From JAQTRU01 sp041645555 (GTDB taxonomy: Bacteria; Patescibacteriota; Patescibacteriia; Patescibacteriales; JAQTRU01), in the NCBI GenBank assembly GCA_041645555.1, contig JBAZPX010000011.1, positions 1 to 39,324 on the forward strand: a DNA stretch of 39,324 nucleotides. Reading direction: 5' to 3'. Every line of letters starts with the position of its first letter. Position 1 is the first letter of the stretch. A program made the position numbers and the translations under genes. Below are positions 20,676 through 28,391 of this stretch, piece by piece. The notes beneath the pieces were generated by a model. That model saw only the letters and a list, made by a program, of their open reading frames with translations. It was not told the origin of the DNA and searched no databases.

Positions 20676-20704
20676 ATCTTAGCAAAAAATATCAATAATG
20701 GCAA
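20676..20704 (-). promoter_or_regulatory. Promoter of the minus-strand GT-C gene
   Basis: On the minus strand TTGCCA (20699-20704), 17 nt, then extended -10 TGC-TAAGAT (20676-20681). Confidence 0.7.
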
Positions 20705-20710
20705 GGAAAT

Positions 20711-20738
20711 TTGAATCTAACTTAAAATCTGCTATGAT
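20711..20738 (+). promoter_or_regulatory. Promoter of the plus-strand GT-C-like gene
   Basis: TTGAAT (20711-20716), 16 nt, extended -10 TGC-TATGAT (TATGAT 20733-20738), 30 nt before the ATG. The two divergent promoters do not overlap. Confidence 0.6.
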
Positions 20739-20768
20739 AAGGGTAGACCTACTCTAAGATTAGAAATA

Positions 20769-22763
20769 ATGGAAAAATATTTTGGCAAAAACTGTTTATA
20801 TTTTTTAGCTGTCCTCACCAGCCTGCTTTCTCTTTTCGGAGCGGTTGTCTATCGCTTCTACCGTCTGGATAATGTCGGCGTAATTGTTAGCCTCGCTTTA
20901 GCCGGCTTTTGTTTTATCATTACTATTTTTAAATTGAAAAAGAAAAACCAGGATTATGATTATAAATTAAAATATCCGAAACCGGAACAGAAAAGAAATG
21001 GCTATTTATTTTTTATTTCTATTTTTTTCTACAGCCTTTTTCTTTGCTTGGCTTTATTGATTTTATTTAAGGCCGGAACCAGCCAGGCCATAATTTCTCC
21101 CTGGGAAGCAGTCTCTTTTTATTTTTTCATTTTCTACGGCCTCGCCGCCCTTATTCTCGTTTTTACCATCGTTTTTTCCCAGCCGCAGAAAAAAATTTTT
21201 CTTTTCCTGATTAGTCTTTATTATTTCCTTTCTTTATCCATTGCCGTAATTATCTATAAAATCGGCTATGGTTTTGACCCGTTTATCCATCAAGCCACGG
21301 CCGAATTAATTGATAAAACCGGCACGGTCGATCCTAAACCCTTTTATTATCTCGGGCAGTACAGCTTAATTATTATTTTCCACAAAATAACCGCCCTGCC
21401 TATTGTTTGGCTTGATAAATTATTGGTGCCATCTTTGGCGGCCTTGTTTCTGCCCGGCGCCATTTTCCAATTTTTGAAAAAATGTTTTACTAATGATAAG
21501 GCTAATCTTTTACTGCCCCTCTCTATTTTAATTCTTCCCTTTCCCCTTTTTATTATCACCACCCCGCAAAATTTAGCTTATCTTTTCCTTTTTCTTACTA
21601 TCCTTTACGGCCTTACCTGCTCCAGCCGGAAAGAATTAGTTATTGTTTATATTTTTGCCCTGGCCTCTTTAGCTAGCCATCCTTTAGCCGGCTTGCCTGC
21701 CCTATTTTTTGCTTTAGCCTTAACCGTCTATCATAGCAATAGAGATAAACTAAAAAAATATTTCTATTTCTTAATTTTCATTTTTTCTAGTCTTTCCCTG
21801 CCCCTGGCTTTTTACTTCGTTAATAAAAATAACGTGGTGTCCGGCCCGACTGAAACCGCAATTGGCCCTAATATTTTAGAAAAAATTAATATCCCGGGCC
21901 AGGAAAATTTTATTCTTAATTTTATTTATCTTTACGCTTTTAATTTAAAAACTTTAATCGTTGTCCTTATTTTAGCCGGTTTATTTATTGCTTATCGCAA
22001 TCGCCAGAATTGTAGAATTTATTCTTTAAATCTAATTATCTCGGCTTCTTTAGCCGTTGCTTATATCTTAACCAGCAAACTCCCTTTTAATTTTTTAATT
22101 TCTTACGAAAGAAGCGACTATTCGGAAAGAATTCTTTCCTTAATTGTAATTTTTCTTCTCCCCTTTATTATTATCCCTCTCTACGGTCTGATGGAAAAAA
22201 TTATTGAACAGAAAAAAAGCATAAAAATACCTTTTCTTATTTTCTTCGCTATTTTAATCACCGCTTCCCTTTATTTATCCTACCCGCGTTTTGACCGCTA
22301 CTTTAATTCTCATGGCTACTCAACCGGGCAAAATGATATAGAAGCGGTTCGCTGGATAGAAAACGATGCTGCCAAGGGCGATTACATAGTGCTTGCTAAC
22401 CAGCAGGTAAGCGCCGCCGCTTTGCGCGAGTTCGGCTTTAGCCATTATTACCCCCTTGATAAAGGCCCGTCTCGCCAAGGGCTTGCCGAGGCGGAGGGCG
22501 GGGGGGATTCGGGCAATGTCTATTTTTATCCTATTCCCACCGGCGGAGCGCTTTACCAGTATTATCTGGACATGGTTTACAAAAAACCAGCTAAAGAAAC
22601 TATGGAGACGGCCATGGATTTTGCCGGAGTTAACCGAGCTTATTTTGTCTTAAATAAATACTGGTGGGCTTTCCCTAAAATTCTAGACGAAGCTAAATTG
22701 GAAGCTGATTCCTGGACCGAAATTGGTGGAGGGGAAATTTACGTATTTAAATATAAAAAATAA
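20769..22763 (+). CDS. Polytopic membrane protein, GT-C-like
   Basis: 664 aa with about 13 hydrophobic segments and a soluble C-terminal domain after about residue 515. The loop IGYGFDPFIHQATAELIDKT resembles the first-loop acidic/aromatic motif of GT-C enzymes and is followed by PFYYLGQYSLIIIF. The C-terminal part contains DIEAVRWIENDAAKGDYIVL, common at the end of such transferases. It is probably another polyprenyl-phosphate-dependent transferase or oligosaccharide handling protein, paired with the divergent 609-aa gene. GPSRQGLAEAEGGGDSG in the soluble part is encoded by a GC-rich hairpin (22470-22505). The ATG lacks an SD. Confidence 0.7.
   Translation: MEKYFGKNCLYFLAVLTSLLSLFGAVVYRFYRLDNVGVIVSLALAGFCFIITIFKLKKKNQDYDYKLKYPKPEQKRNGYLFFISIFFYSLFLCLALLILFKAGTSQAIISPWEAVSFYFFIFYGLAALILVFTIVFSQPQKKIFLFLISLYYFLSLSIAVIIYKIGYGFDPFIHQATAELIDKTGTVDPKPFYYLGQYSLIIIFHKITALPIVWLDKLLVPSLAALFLPGAIFQFLKKCFTNDKANLLLPLSILILPFPLFIITTPQNLAYLFLFLTILYGLTCSSRKELVIVYIFALASLASHPLAGLPALFFALALTVYHSNRDKLKKYFYFLIFIFSSLSLPLAFYFVNKNNVVSGPTETAIGPNILEKINIPGQENFILNFIYLYAFNLKTLIVVLILAGLFIAYRNRQNCRIYSLNLIISASLAVAYILTSKLPFNFLISYERSDYSERILSLIVIFLLPFIIIPLYGLMEKIIEQKKSIKIPFLIFFAILITASLYLSYPRFDRYFNSHGYSTGQNDIEAVRWIENDAAKGDYIVLANQQVSAAALREFGFSHYYPLDKGPSRQGLAEAEGGGDSGNVYFYPIPTGGALYQYYLDMVYKKPAKETMETAMDFAGVNRAYFVLNKYWWAFPKILDEAKLEADSWTEIGGGEIYVFKYKK
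22470..22505 (+). repeat. GC-rich REP-like hairpin inside the 664-aa gene
   Basis: TCTCGCCAAGGGCTTGCCGA followed by GGCGGAGGGCGGGGG. In frame it encodes SRQGLAEAEGGG within the outer C-terminal domain. Confidence 0.65.
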
Positions 22764-22776
22764 TAAAGATAGAAAT

Positions 22777-22812
22777 AAAAAAACAACCCCAATTGCTCGG
22801 AGTTGTTTTTTT
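22777..22812. terminator. Bidirectional terminator
   Basis: AAAAAAACAACCCC and GGAGTTGTTTTTTT pair around AATTGCTC, with T tracts on both strands. It serves the plus-strand 664-aa gene and the minus-strand gene at 22834. Confidence 0.9.
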
Positions 22813-22833
22813 ATACTATTTTTAATACACAGC

Positions 22834-23271
22834 TTAATTTTTCTTTAAAAAATAACTATAGCTTTTTTCCTTAACTTCTTTTTCGCTGACAAGGAAAACT
22901 TTTAATTTTAGCAATTTCCATCCGTAGATCATTTTTTTTATTTTATTCTTAAAAGTATTTTCCCAATTAGCGGGAATTGCAATAGCATAAATTCTGCCCT
23001 TTTTTGGATTATTTCCCTCTATACCCATGCGTGATAATATTTGCCCAAACAACATGTAAAAACCATTGTGTTTCATTTGTAACGCTGCCTTACCGCTCCC
23101 CTTAGCTTCAACAAATAATCTTTTTCTCCACTTATCATGCCAAGCCACTACATCGCAGCCATGTTCCCCCTTTTTCTTTTCCGGCTTTTCAATAGACCAT
23201 CCCCTTTTTAACAGGTATTTCCTTAAATTATTTTCAACTTTTGATTCTGTTAGCTCTTCAATTTTTATCAT
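22834..23271 (-). CDS. Predicted PD-(D/E)XK-fold nuclease-like protein
   Basis: 145 aa. ENNLRKYLLKRGW is a typical first helix. HGCDVVAWHDKWRKRLFVEAKG places an Asp before and an E-A-K after a beta-hairpin, matching the D...ExK active site of restriction-type nucleases. A later strand GRIYAIAIPANW and a basic C-terminus follow. No methylase or specificity gene is adjacent. It could be a Mrr/Holliday-junction-like or an orphan restriction-type enzyme. The assignment rests on this motif and predicted order only. It ends at the shared terminator 22777-22812. Confidence 0.65.
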   Translation of the reverse strand: MIKIEELTESKVENNLRKYLLKRGWSIEKPEKKKGEHGCDVVAWHDKWRKRLFVEAKGSGKAALQMKHNGFYMLFGQILSRMGIEGNNPKKGRIYAIAIPANWENTFKNKIKKMIYGWKLLKLKVFLVSEKEVKEKSYSYFLKKN

Positions 23272-23306
23272 ATTTTAAAAATTAATTTTTGCCAATAGCC
23301 GTAATT

Positions 23307-23343
23307 AAGGGGTTCGACCCCTTAGCGAGGGGTCGAACCCCTT
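23307..23343. repeat. 16-bp perfect hairpin with 5-nt loop
   Basis: AAGGGGTTCGACCCCT (23307-23322) and AGGGGTCGAACCCCTT (23328-23343) pair perfectly. There is only a short T-rich tract on the plus side and none on the minus side, where the iscS transcript would end. It could be a terminator/3'-end stabiliser or an element. Confidence 0.7.
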
Positions 23344-23376
23344 CTATTTTTATATTATTTTATTTTTATATTATTT

Positions 23377-23396
23377 CCTGCCTGCCGGCAGGCAGG
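23377..23396. repeat. CCTGCCTGCCGGCAGGCAGG palindrome after iscS
   Basis: A perfect 20-bp palindrome 2 nt beyond the iscS stop codon. I recall the same word as a common dispersed intergenic palindrome in Parcubacteria genomes. Confidence 0.75.
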
Positions 23397-23398
23397 CA

Positions 23399-24631
23399 TT
23401 ATTTTACATAATCCGGATTCATCCCTCTCAACTTCTTAATAATCGGCGGCAAAATTTTTATCACCCCTTTAATCTCCTCTTCCGTATTATCTCTGCCTAA
23501 ACTAAAGCGGATGGAATTATGGGCAATTTCCTTTTTTATGCCCATCGCCAATAATACATGCGAAGCCTTAAGCGAACCGGAAGCGCAGGCCGAGCCGGTA
23601 GAAACCGCTATTTCTTCTAAATCCAAGGCAATTAAGATTGATTCCCCTTCCACGCCCAAAAAGGAAAAATGAGCGTGCGCCGGAGTGGAGTTTTCTCTAT
23701 TAGTATTTAAAATAACATTCGGAATATTCTTCATAATTCCATCTACAAGCATATCCCGCAATCTAGCAATTTTGGCATTATTATTTTTAACGGTTTTTTC
23801 GCCTAAAAGACTAACTGCCGCTCCTAAGCCAACTATTCCGGGCACATTTAAAGTCCCGCTTCTTAAATTTTTTTCATGATGCCCGCCCAATTGAATGGCT
23901 TTCATCGGAACGCCATTTTTAACAAACAGCGCGCCTACGCCTTTCGGTCCGTAAATTTTATGTCCGGATAAGCTTAATAAATCAACGTGAAGATATTTCG
24001 TGTTGCCCGGTAAAAAATTTAAAGCCTGGGTCGCGTCCGTATGAAAATAAATCGGCTGGGGTTTCTCCGCCCTATCTTTCGTTCTAATATTTTTCCAGTC
24101 ATTCAATTTCTTCTCGTTTATCTTTTCTATAATTTTTCCAATCTCTCTGATCGGCTGGATAGACCCAACTTCGCTGTTAACGTACATCACGGAAACTAAA
24201 ACCGTATTGTCTTTTATGGCTTTCCTTAATTTTTCTAAATCCACCACGCCGTTCGATTTAACCGGCAGAAAAGTAATTTCCACGCCTTCTTTTTCCATTT
24301 CTAGGCAGGGTTGAAGCACGGCATCATGCTCAATTAAAGAAGTGATGATATGCGGATTTTTAACACCTTGGGATTTTAAAACTTTAATAACGCCCCGCAA
24401 AGCCAGATTATCAGACTCAGTTGCTCCGGAAGTAAATATTATTTCTCCCGGCTCGCAATTTAAAAACTTAGCCACTTGCTCTCTCGCTTTATCAACCCCG
24501 GCCATGGCCGCCTGGCCAAAGCCATGAATTGACGAAGGGTTGCCGAACTTTTCGCCAAAATATGGCATCATTTCTTTCAGTACTTTCTTGTCTACCGGCG
24601 TGGTAGCACTATGGTCAAAATAAATTTTCAT
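23399..24631 (-). CDS. iscS: Cysteine desulfurase IscS/NifS
   Basis: 410 aa, class I PLP enzyme. DHSATTPVD at the start, EHDAVLQP with the PLP-stacking His (H102), FHTDATQAL, the PLP lysine in LSGHKIYGPKG (K225) and the catalytic cysteine loop in STGSACASGSL (C349). It takes sulfur from cysteine and passes it as persulfide to the IscU scaffold encoded 0.9 kb upstream in the same run. About 20 residues (174-193, KLNDWKNIRTKDRAEKPQP) before YFHTD look like a species-specific loop. It starts 4 nt after nifU and is the last gene of the Rrf2-headed cluster. Confidence 0.95.
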   Translation of the reverse strand: MKIYFDHSATTPVDKKVLKEMMPYFGEKFGNPSSIHGFGQAAMAGVDKAREQVAKFLNCEPGEIIFTSGATESDNLALRGVIKVLKSQGVKNPHIITSLIEHDAVLQPCLEMEKEGVEITFLPVKSNGVVDLEKLRKAIKDNTVLVSVMYVNSEVGSIQPIREIGKIIEKINEKKLNDWKNIRTKDRAEKPQPIYFHTDATQALNFLPGNTKYLHVDLLSLSGHKIYGPKGVGALFVKNGVPMKAIQLGGHHEKNLRSGTLNVPGIVGLGAAVSLLGEKTVKNNNAKIARLRDMLVDGIMKNIPNVILNTNRENSTPAHAHFSFLGVEGESILIALDLEEIAVSTGSACASGSLKASHVLLAMGIKKEIAHNSIRFSLGRDNTEEEIKGVIKILPPIIKKLRGMNPDYVK

Positions 24632-24635
24632 ATTT

Positions 24636-24881
24636 TTAAGTGTTAATTACCTCTTTCACTTCCGGCACTTCCTTTTTAATTTCCGCCTCAATTCCCTGCT
24701 TTAAAGTCATCTGCGACATCGGGCAATGCGCGCAGTGGCCAACTAAACTTACTTGGACGATTCCGGTTTCCGGATACCAGCCGACAAATTTAATATCTCC
24801 GCCATCGGCTTGCAGGCTCGGCCGAACTTTCTCTATCGCTTTTTTAATCTTATCCTCAATATTATTTGTCTTTTTTTTCAT
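24636..24881 (-). CDS. NifU C-terminal-domain Fe-S scaffold (Nfu type)
   Basis: 81 aa. The whole protein is the NifU C-terminal/Nfu domain: KVRPSLQADGGDIKFVGW, then VSLVGHCAHCPMSQMTLKQG with the CxxC (C50, C53) that binds a bridging [4Fe-4S] cluster between two subunits, and a final EVPEVKEV. It carries clusters to target proteins such as MiaB. It lies between the MBL gene and iscS, 4 nt before the latter, so these two are almost certainly co-translated. Confidence 0.93.
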   Translation of the reverse strand: MKKKTNNIEDKIKKAIEKVRPSLQADGGDIKFVGWYPETGIVQVSLVGHCAHCPMSQMTLKQGIEAEIKKEVPEVKEVINT

Positions 24882-24892
24882 ATTATTTATAC

Positions 24893-24980
24893 TACGAATT
24901 ACGAATATATACGAATTTACGAATTCTCTAATATACGTCTTATTTAATATTTGTATATTCGTATATATTCGTAATTTGTA
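24893..24980. repeat. 24-bp hairpin of TACGAAT units between nifU and the MBL gene
   Basis: The 24-nt arms at 24893-24916 and 24957-24980 pair with one mismatch (units TACGAATTACGAATATATAC). The same unit family is translated inside miaB. It lies in the 102-nt gap of the cluster. Confidence 0.8.
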
Positions 24981-24983
24981 GGG

Positions 24984-25547
24984 TTATTTTTTAGTTTTAA
25001 ACATACTCCCGTGCCCAGGAATCACGAAATCAGCCGATTCCAAAACTTTTTTCCGGCTTTCGGCTAATTTTACCGGGTCGGAAGCGTAAGGGTCATTTTC
25101 CGGGTAATTTTCTTTCCAAAAGACGTCCCCGCAAATCGCCACTACCCCCTTGGCCGTTTCAACCAAGAGGGTTAGAGAACTGGAATCGTGCCCGGGCGTT
25201 TTTATGATTTTGATGTCTTCACTGAATTGTTCCTGCCAATCATCGCATTTATTCCCGTCCCAGACCCCGAAATATTCTATAACTTTTGCTTTGGAAAACA
25301 TGCCGGTATTGCGGTAATGGTCAAGATGGGAATGGGTTAGGAAAACAAAATCTATATCATCCGTCGTTAAGCCGTCTTCCCTTAATTTTTCTCTTAGGTC
25401 GTCTGGATTTCTTAAAACTCCCGGGTCGACAATGATTGTCGCCCCACCATCTCTTACTAAGGTAATCGTCGGGCAGGTTCTTTCTTCGTCCACGCCTTTT
25501 TCTTCTGCCGAAGTATAACCTCTCATTAAAATTTTTGCTTCTGCCAT
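24984..25547 (-). CDS. Metallo-beta-lactamase-fold hydrolase
   Basis: 187 aa. The MBL metal ligands are all present: HSHLDH (72-77), TPGHD (H120), CGDVFW (D141) and a final IPGHG. The short length and N-terminal CPTITLVRDGGATIIVDPGV resemble MBLAC1-type hydrolases. The active site should hold two metal ions. The substrate is unknown. It lies 13 nt after iscU and before nifU, inside the Fe-S cluster, so persulfide, glutathione-type thioester or other sulfur chemistry is worth considering. That is context only. Confidence 0.85.
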   Translation of the reverse strand: MAEAKILMRGYTSAEEKGVDEERTCPTITLVRDGGATIIVDPGVLRNPDDLREKLREDGLTTDDIDFVFLTHSHLDHYRNTGMFSKAKVIEYFGVWDGNKCDDWQEQFSEDIKIIKTPGHDSSSLTLLVETAKGVVAICGDVFWKENYPENDPYASDPVKLAESRKKVLESADFVIPGHGSMFKTKK

Positions 25548-25560
25548 ATTTTTATTAATT

Positions 25561-25929
25561 TTAAATTTTTAATTTTAAATTCTTTATTGCTTCATGTAAA
25601 GCTTCAACTCCGAGCATTGAGCAATGGACTTTTACGGGAGGCAGGCCGCCTAAATCTTTTACAATTTCATCTTTCGTAACTTTCAGAGCTTCATCTATGG
25701 TTTTCCCCTTAACCATATCAGTCAAAGCTGAAGAAACCGCGATAGCCGCCGCGCACCCCAAAGTCTCAAATTTTATATCTTTTATCTTATTATCTTTAAC
25801 TTTTATATAGATTTTCATTACATCCCCGCAGGTTGGATTGCCAACCTTGCCCACCGCGTCCGCATTCTTAATCACGCCCTGGTTATGGGGATTTTTAAAA
25901 TGCTTTAGCACTTTTTTTGAATAAATCAT
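25561..25929 (-). CDS. iscU: Fe-S cluster assembly scaffold IscU
   Basis: 122 aa. The three ligand cysteines are conserved: C34 in GNPTCGDVM (with the D36 that tunes cluster release), C59 in TLGCAAAIA and C103 in KVHCSML. MIYSKKVLKHFKNPHNQG is the usual start. The chaperone motif LPPVK (96-100) is present, as in HscA-interacting IscU, although no hscA/hscB is visible. It assembles 2Fe-2S/4Fe-4S clusters with sulfur from IscS. It lacks the C-terminal Nfu domain, which is encoded separately at 24636. Confidence 0.95.
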   Translation of the reverse strand: MIYSKKVLKHFKNPHNQGVIKNADAVGKVGNPTCGDVMKIYIKVKDNKIKDIKFETLGCAAAIAVSSALTDMVKGKTIDEALKVTKDEIVKDLGGLPPVKVHCSMLGVEALHEAIKNLKLKI

Positions 25930-25952
25930 ATTTTAATACCTCTCCCCTTTCT

Positions 25953-25976
25953 CCCCTCTCCTAATTAGGAGAGGGG
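25953..25976. repeat. CCCCTCTCC-N6-GGAGAGGGG palindrome of the CCTCTCCC family
   Basis: A perfect 24-bp palindrome followed by CTGAGGGTGAGG. It lies between iscU and the L,D-transpeptidase gene. The same family is translated in frame twice in the giant adhesin (34137-34187 and 34361-34411). Confidence 0.8.
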
Positions 25977-25990
25977 CTGAGGGTGAGGTG

Positions 25991-26755
25991 TTAGTAAATA
26001 AACACGGGCGTGCCGACCGGCGTCCAGTTATAGATGAGCTCGGCCGGACCAACCCCTAACCGGATACAACCGTGCGAAACCGGCGTGCCTAAATGATTTT
26101 CGCCCTCTTTATAGCCGTTTGGCCAGACCGGCAATTCGTGGATGCCAAATTTCCCATATTGCATGCCAAGCCAATACGGCATCCATAAGCCGTAACTTGA
26201 CCAGGCTTTAGGAAACTTATTATAAATTGTAAAATGGCCTTTTGGCGTCGGCATGCTCGCTTTGCCGGAAGAAACCGGAAAACTGCCTAAACGCACCTCG
26301 CCTAGAAAATAACTTAAAACCTGCGCCTTAGTATTTACTTCTATCCTTTTTTCTAATTTTGCGCCATTGCCAGCTAGCGGGTTAAACCCGCCATTTATTT
26401 CTTCTCCGTCTTTATGCCCATCTCCGTCCGTATCCGGGTTAGTTAAATCCGTATGAAAATTTAATTCCATTCTGTCGGACAAGCCGTCGTTATCATAATC
26501 GCTTTTTTCCAGTTTTACCCTTTTCGGATTAAGAGGCGAATACCCCGTATTTAGCTCTACCCAGTCATTATAGCCGTCTCCGTCCGTATCCGCTATTTTT
26601 GGATTAGTCCCATAAATTTCTACTTCATCCTTGTCGGAAACGCCATCGCCGTCAAAATCCGGCAGACCGCCCGCCGATACTGAAGAAAAATTAAAAAATA
26701 AAAAATAAAATATAAAAAATAATGATAACCAAATATTTCGTGTTTTATTTCTCAT
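25991..26755 (-). CDS. L,D-transpeptidase with calcium-repeat linker
   Basis: 254 aa. An N-terminal hydrophobic signal (about 8-28) suggests secretion or anchoring. Residues about 33-125 contain Asp-rich thrombospondin-3-like repeats (DFDGDGVSDKDE, DTDGDGYNDWVE, DYDNDGLSDRME, DTDGDGHKDGEE) that should bind Ca2+. The C-terminal YkuD domain has the catalytic SHGCIRL (C230) and HELPVWPNG. It forms 3-3 peptide cross-links or attaches proteins to peptidoglycan. It sits in the Fe-S cluster between rrf2 and iscU with no obvious metabolic link. Cysteine chemistry or surface regulation by Rrf2 is possible. Confidence 0.9.
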   Translation of the reverse strand: MRNKTRNIWLSLFFIFYFLFFNFSSVSAGGLPDFDGDGVSDKDEVEIYGTNPKIADTDGDGYNDWVELNTGYSPLNPKRVKLEKSDYDNDGLSDRMELNFHTDLTNPDTDGDGHKDGEEINGGFNPLAGNGAKLEKRIEVNTKAQVLSYFLGEVRLGSFPVSSGKASMPTPKGHFTIYNKFPKAWSSYGLWMPYWLGMQYGKFGIHELPVWPNGYKEGENHLGTPVSHGCIRLGVGPAELIYNWTPVGTPVFIY

Positions 26756-26795
26756 AGAGCATTAACATTATGCGCCTGCCTAACTATGAGACAGG

Positions 26796-27209
26796 TTATG
26801 CGACCAGATCGCTCAACTTAATTCCTTTCAAGGTTTTAATAACCGCCTCCTGAACTTTAATTAAAACCTTGGTCGCTCCGCATCGGCAGCTGGCCTTACA
26901 ATAAATTTTACCACTTTCGTCCAAACAATGAAACGGAGACATTTTTCCTTCCAAAGATTTAACTATTTCATAGGCCATTATCTTACTGGCCGGCTTTGAC
27001 AACTTATAGCCGCCCTTGGCGCCCTTACCCGCTTTAACTAACCCGCTTTTTTTTAAATCGGAAAACAATCTTTCTAAATAACCTAAAGAAATATTTTCGG
27101 CCTTAGCAATATTGGGTAATGACAAGGATTCAGAACTTTTGTGCCCCGCCAATCTTATCATCGCTCTAAGCCCGTAAGTTGTCCTAGTGGAAAAATTCAT
27201 AATACACAC
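26796..27209 (-). CDS. Rrf2-family regulator (IscR-like)
   Basis: 137 aa from GTG 27207. ATG 27198 (MNFSTRTTYG) is equally possible, giving 134 aa. The winged-helix HTH occupies about 1-65 (RTTYGLRAMIRLA, then NISLGYLERLFSDLKKSGLV) with the wing motif GAKGGYKLS. Cysteines at about 92, 101, 105 and 107 (ATG numbering) in HCLDESGKIYCKASCRCG resemble the cluster-binding loop of IscR-type sensors. It probably senses Fe-S status and represses the cluster it heads (rrf2-ldt-iscU-mbl-nifU-iscS). A near-palindromic operator overlaps its own start region (27201-27225). Confidence 0.88.
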   Translation of the reverse strand: MCIMNFSTRTTYGLRAMIRLAGHKSSESLSLPNIAKAENISLGYLERLFSDLKKSGLVKAGKGAKGGYKLSKPASKIMAYEIVKSLEGKMSPFHCLDESGKIYCKASCRCGATKVLIKVQEAVIKTLKGIKLSDLVA

Positions 27210-27225
27210 CGTTTTAGTAGGTATT
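27201..27225 (-). promoter_or_regulatory. Candidate Rrf2 operator
   Basis: On the minus strand AATACCTAC and GTGTGTATT are imperfect inverted arms (7 of 9 pairs) around TAAAACG. The arrangement resembles an IscR-like site just downstream of the -10 region, overlapping the transcription start. It fits negative autoregulation. Confidence 0.45.
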
Positions 27226-27227
27226 TA

Positions 27228-27256
27228 TATATTATCATATTAAAAAGGTTTGTCAA
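27228..27256 (-). promoter_or_regulatory. Promoter of the rrf2-iscS cluster
   Basis: Minus-strand TTGACA (27251-27256), 17 nt, then AATATA (27228-27233), followed by the operator candidate. Confidence 0.65.
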
Positions 27257-27276
27257 GAGAAAATAAAAGACTAAAC

Positions 27277-27310
27277 AAAAAATAGTCCCGAGCACTCGGG
27301 ACTATTTTTT
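27277..27310 (-). terminator. Terminator of the pcm-mltG run
   Basis: AAAAAATAGTCCCGAG and CTCGGGACTATTTTTT pair perfectly over 16 bp with a 2-nt loop. It lies 4 nt after the mltG stop and shares its core with the palindrome before rplA. Confidence 0.9.
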
Positions 27311-27314
27311 CGCT

Positions 27315-28391
27315 TTATCTCAAGTATTTTGCTTTATTTCCTACATGCTCTTCGTAAGTCCTGGAAAAAACCGTTTCGCCTGTGTCTGGCCGGCTCAAAA
27401 AATAATTATAATCCGTATATTCTGGATAAATTGCGGCTCTGATCGCCTTTAAGCCTGGGTTAGAAATCGGACCAGGCGGGAGTCCCCTGTTTTGATAAGT
27501 ATTATAGGGCGAATCGATCTTCGTGTCCTCGGTCGTATATTGCGGTTTATTAACGCCTAGAATATAAGCTAAAGTGGCGCAGGATTCAAGCGCCTGTTTA
27601 TTTTTTATCCTGTCCCAAAAAATTCCGGAAACAATTTTCATATCGTCTTCCGAGCGGACTTCCCTTTCTATTATTGAAGCCATGGCAACAATCTCATAAA
27701 TGGTTTTGCCTTGCTTTTTTATATCGGCCCGCATTTCCGGAGTTAATTTTTTGTCAAAATTATTAAGCATCTTTAAAACTATGTCGTCCAAAGTGGCGTC
27801 TTTAAAAATCCGATAAGTATCCGGGAACAAATAACCTTCTAAACTGTAATAAGCCGGCTTGTCTTTTAGGAAATCAAAGCTAGCCGCGTAATTTTTAGGG
27901 CCGGGCATTTCTTTATTATTGCGATAATCAACTTGCGGAAAGCCAATTAATTCCAAAAGCTCTTCGGATTGGAACATCCCTTCTCTTTCAAAGTACTGAG
28001 AAATTTCTCGGATATTCCACCCTTCAATAATTTTTATGTTTCTTTCCTTGCTTTGAGCCTGCCCGCCGGTTAAAATTTCTACAATCTTCTTTATAGAAAG
28101 ACTAGGATTTAAAAGATATTCACCCGCCTGTAATTTCGCCCCTAAATCATTATTGCGGATATAGGTCTTAAAATAAAATTCTGATTTGATTAACCCTGCT
28201 TCAGCTAAATTTTTCCCTATCTGTTTAACGCTTTCGCCGGAAGAAACTAAAAACTGAATATCTTGCCCGGTTTCACTCACGGCCGAATTTATCCCGCGCC
28301 AGTAAAAAACGCCGGCTAAGAAAGCCGAGATAATAATCAGTATAATTATAAATTTAACGTTTTTCAGCATATTTTTTCTTTTCCGAAGCAT
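27315..28391 (-). CDS. mltG: Endolytic murein transglycosylase MltG
   Basis: 358 aa. A start at 28370 (MLKNVKF) removes seven residues that overlap the upstream gene and is probably closer to the truth. One membrane anchor is followed by a LysM-like lobe (SVKQIGKNLAEAGLI) and the YceG catalytic domain. The catalytic Glu is in ASIIEREV (E242), with LFPDTYRI and SPYNTYQNRGLPPGPISNPG as the signature. It cuts nascent glycan strands and sets their length. It overlaps the cytidylyltransferase gene, so the pair is translationally coupled. Confidence 0.93.
   Translation of the reverse strand: MLRKRKNMLKNVKFIIILIIISAFLAGVFYWRGINSAVSETGQDIQFLVSSGESVKQIGKNLAEAGLIKSEFYFKTYIRNNDLGAKLQAGEYLLNPSLSIKKIVEILTGGQAQSKERNIKIIEGWNIREISQYFEREGMFQSEELLELIGFPQVDYRNNKEMPGPKNYAASFDFLKDKPAYYSLEGYLFPDTYRIFKDATLDDIVLKMLNNFDKKLTPEMRADIKKQGKTIYEIVAMASIIEREVRSEDDMKIVSGIFWDRIKNKQALESCATLAYILGVNKPQYTTEDTKIDSPYNTYQNRGLPPGPISNPGLKAIRAAIYPEYTDYNYFLSRPDTGETVFSRTYEEHVGNKAKYLR

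Noticed and set aside
23307..23343. tRNA T-loop-like GGTTCGACCCC
   Set aside because: It is one arm of a perfect 16-bp hairpin. No acceptor, D or anticodon arms fit.
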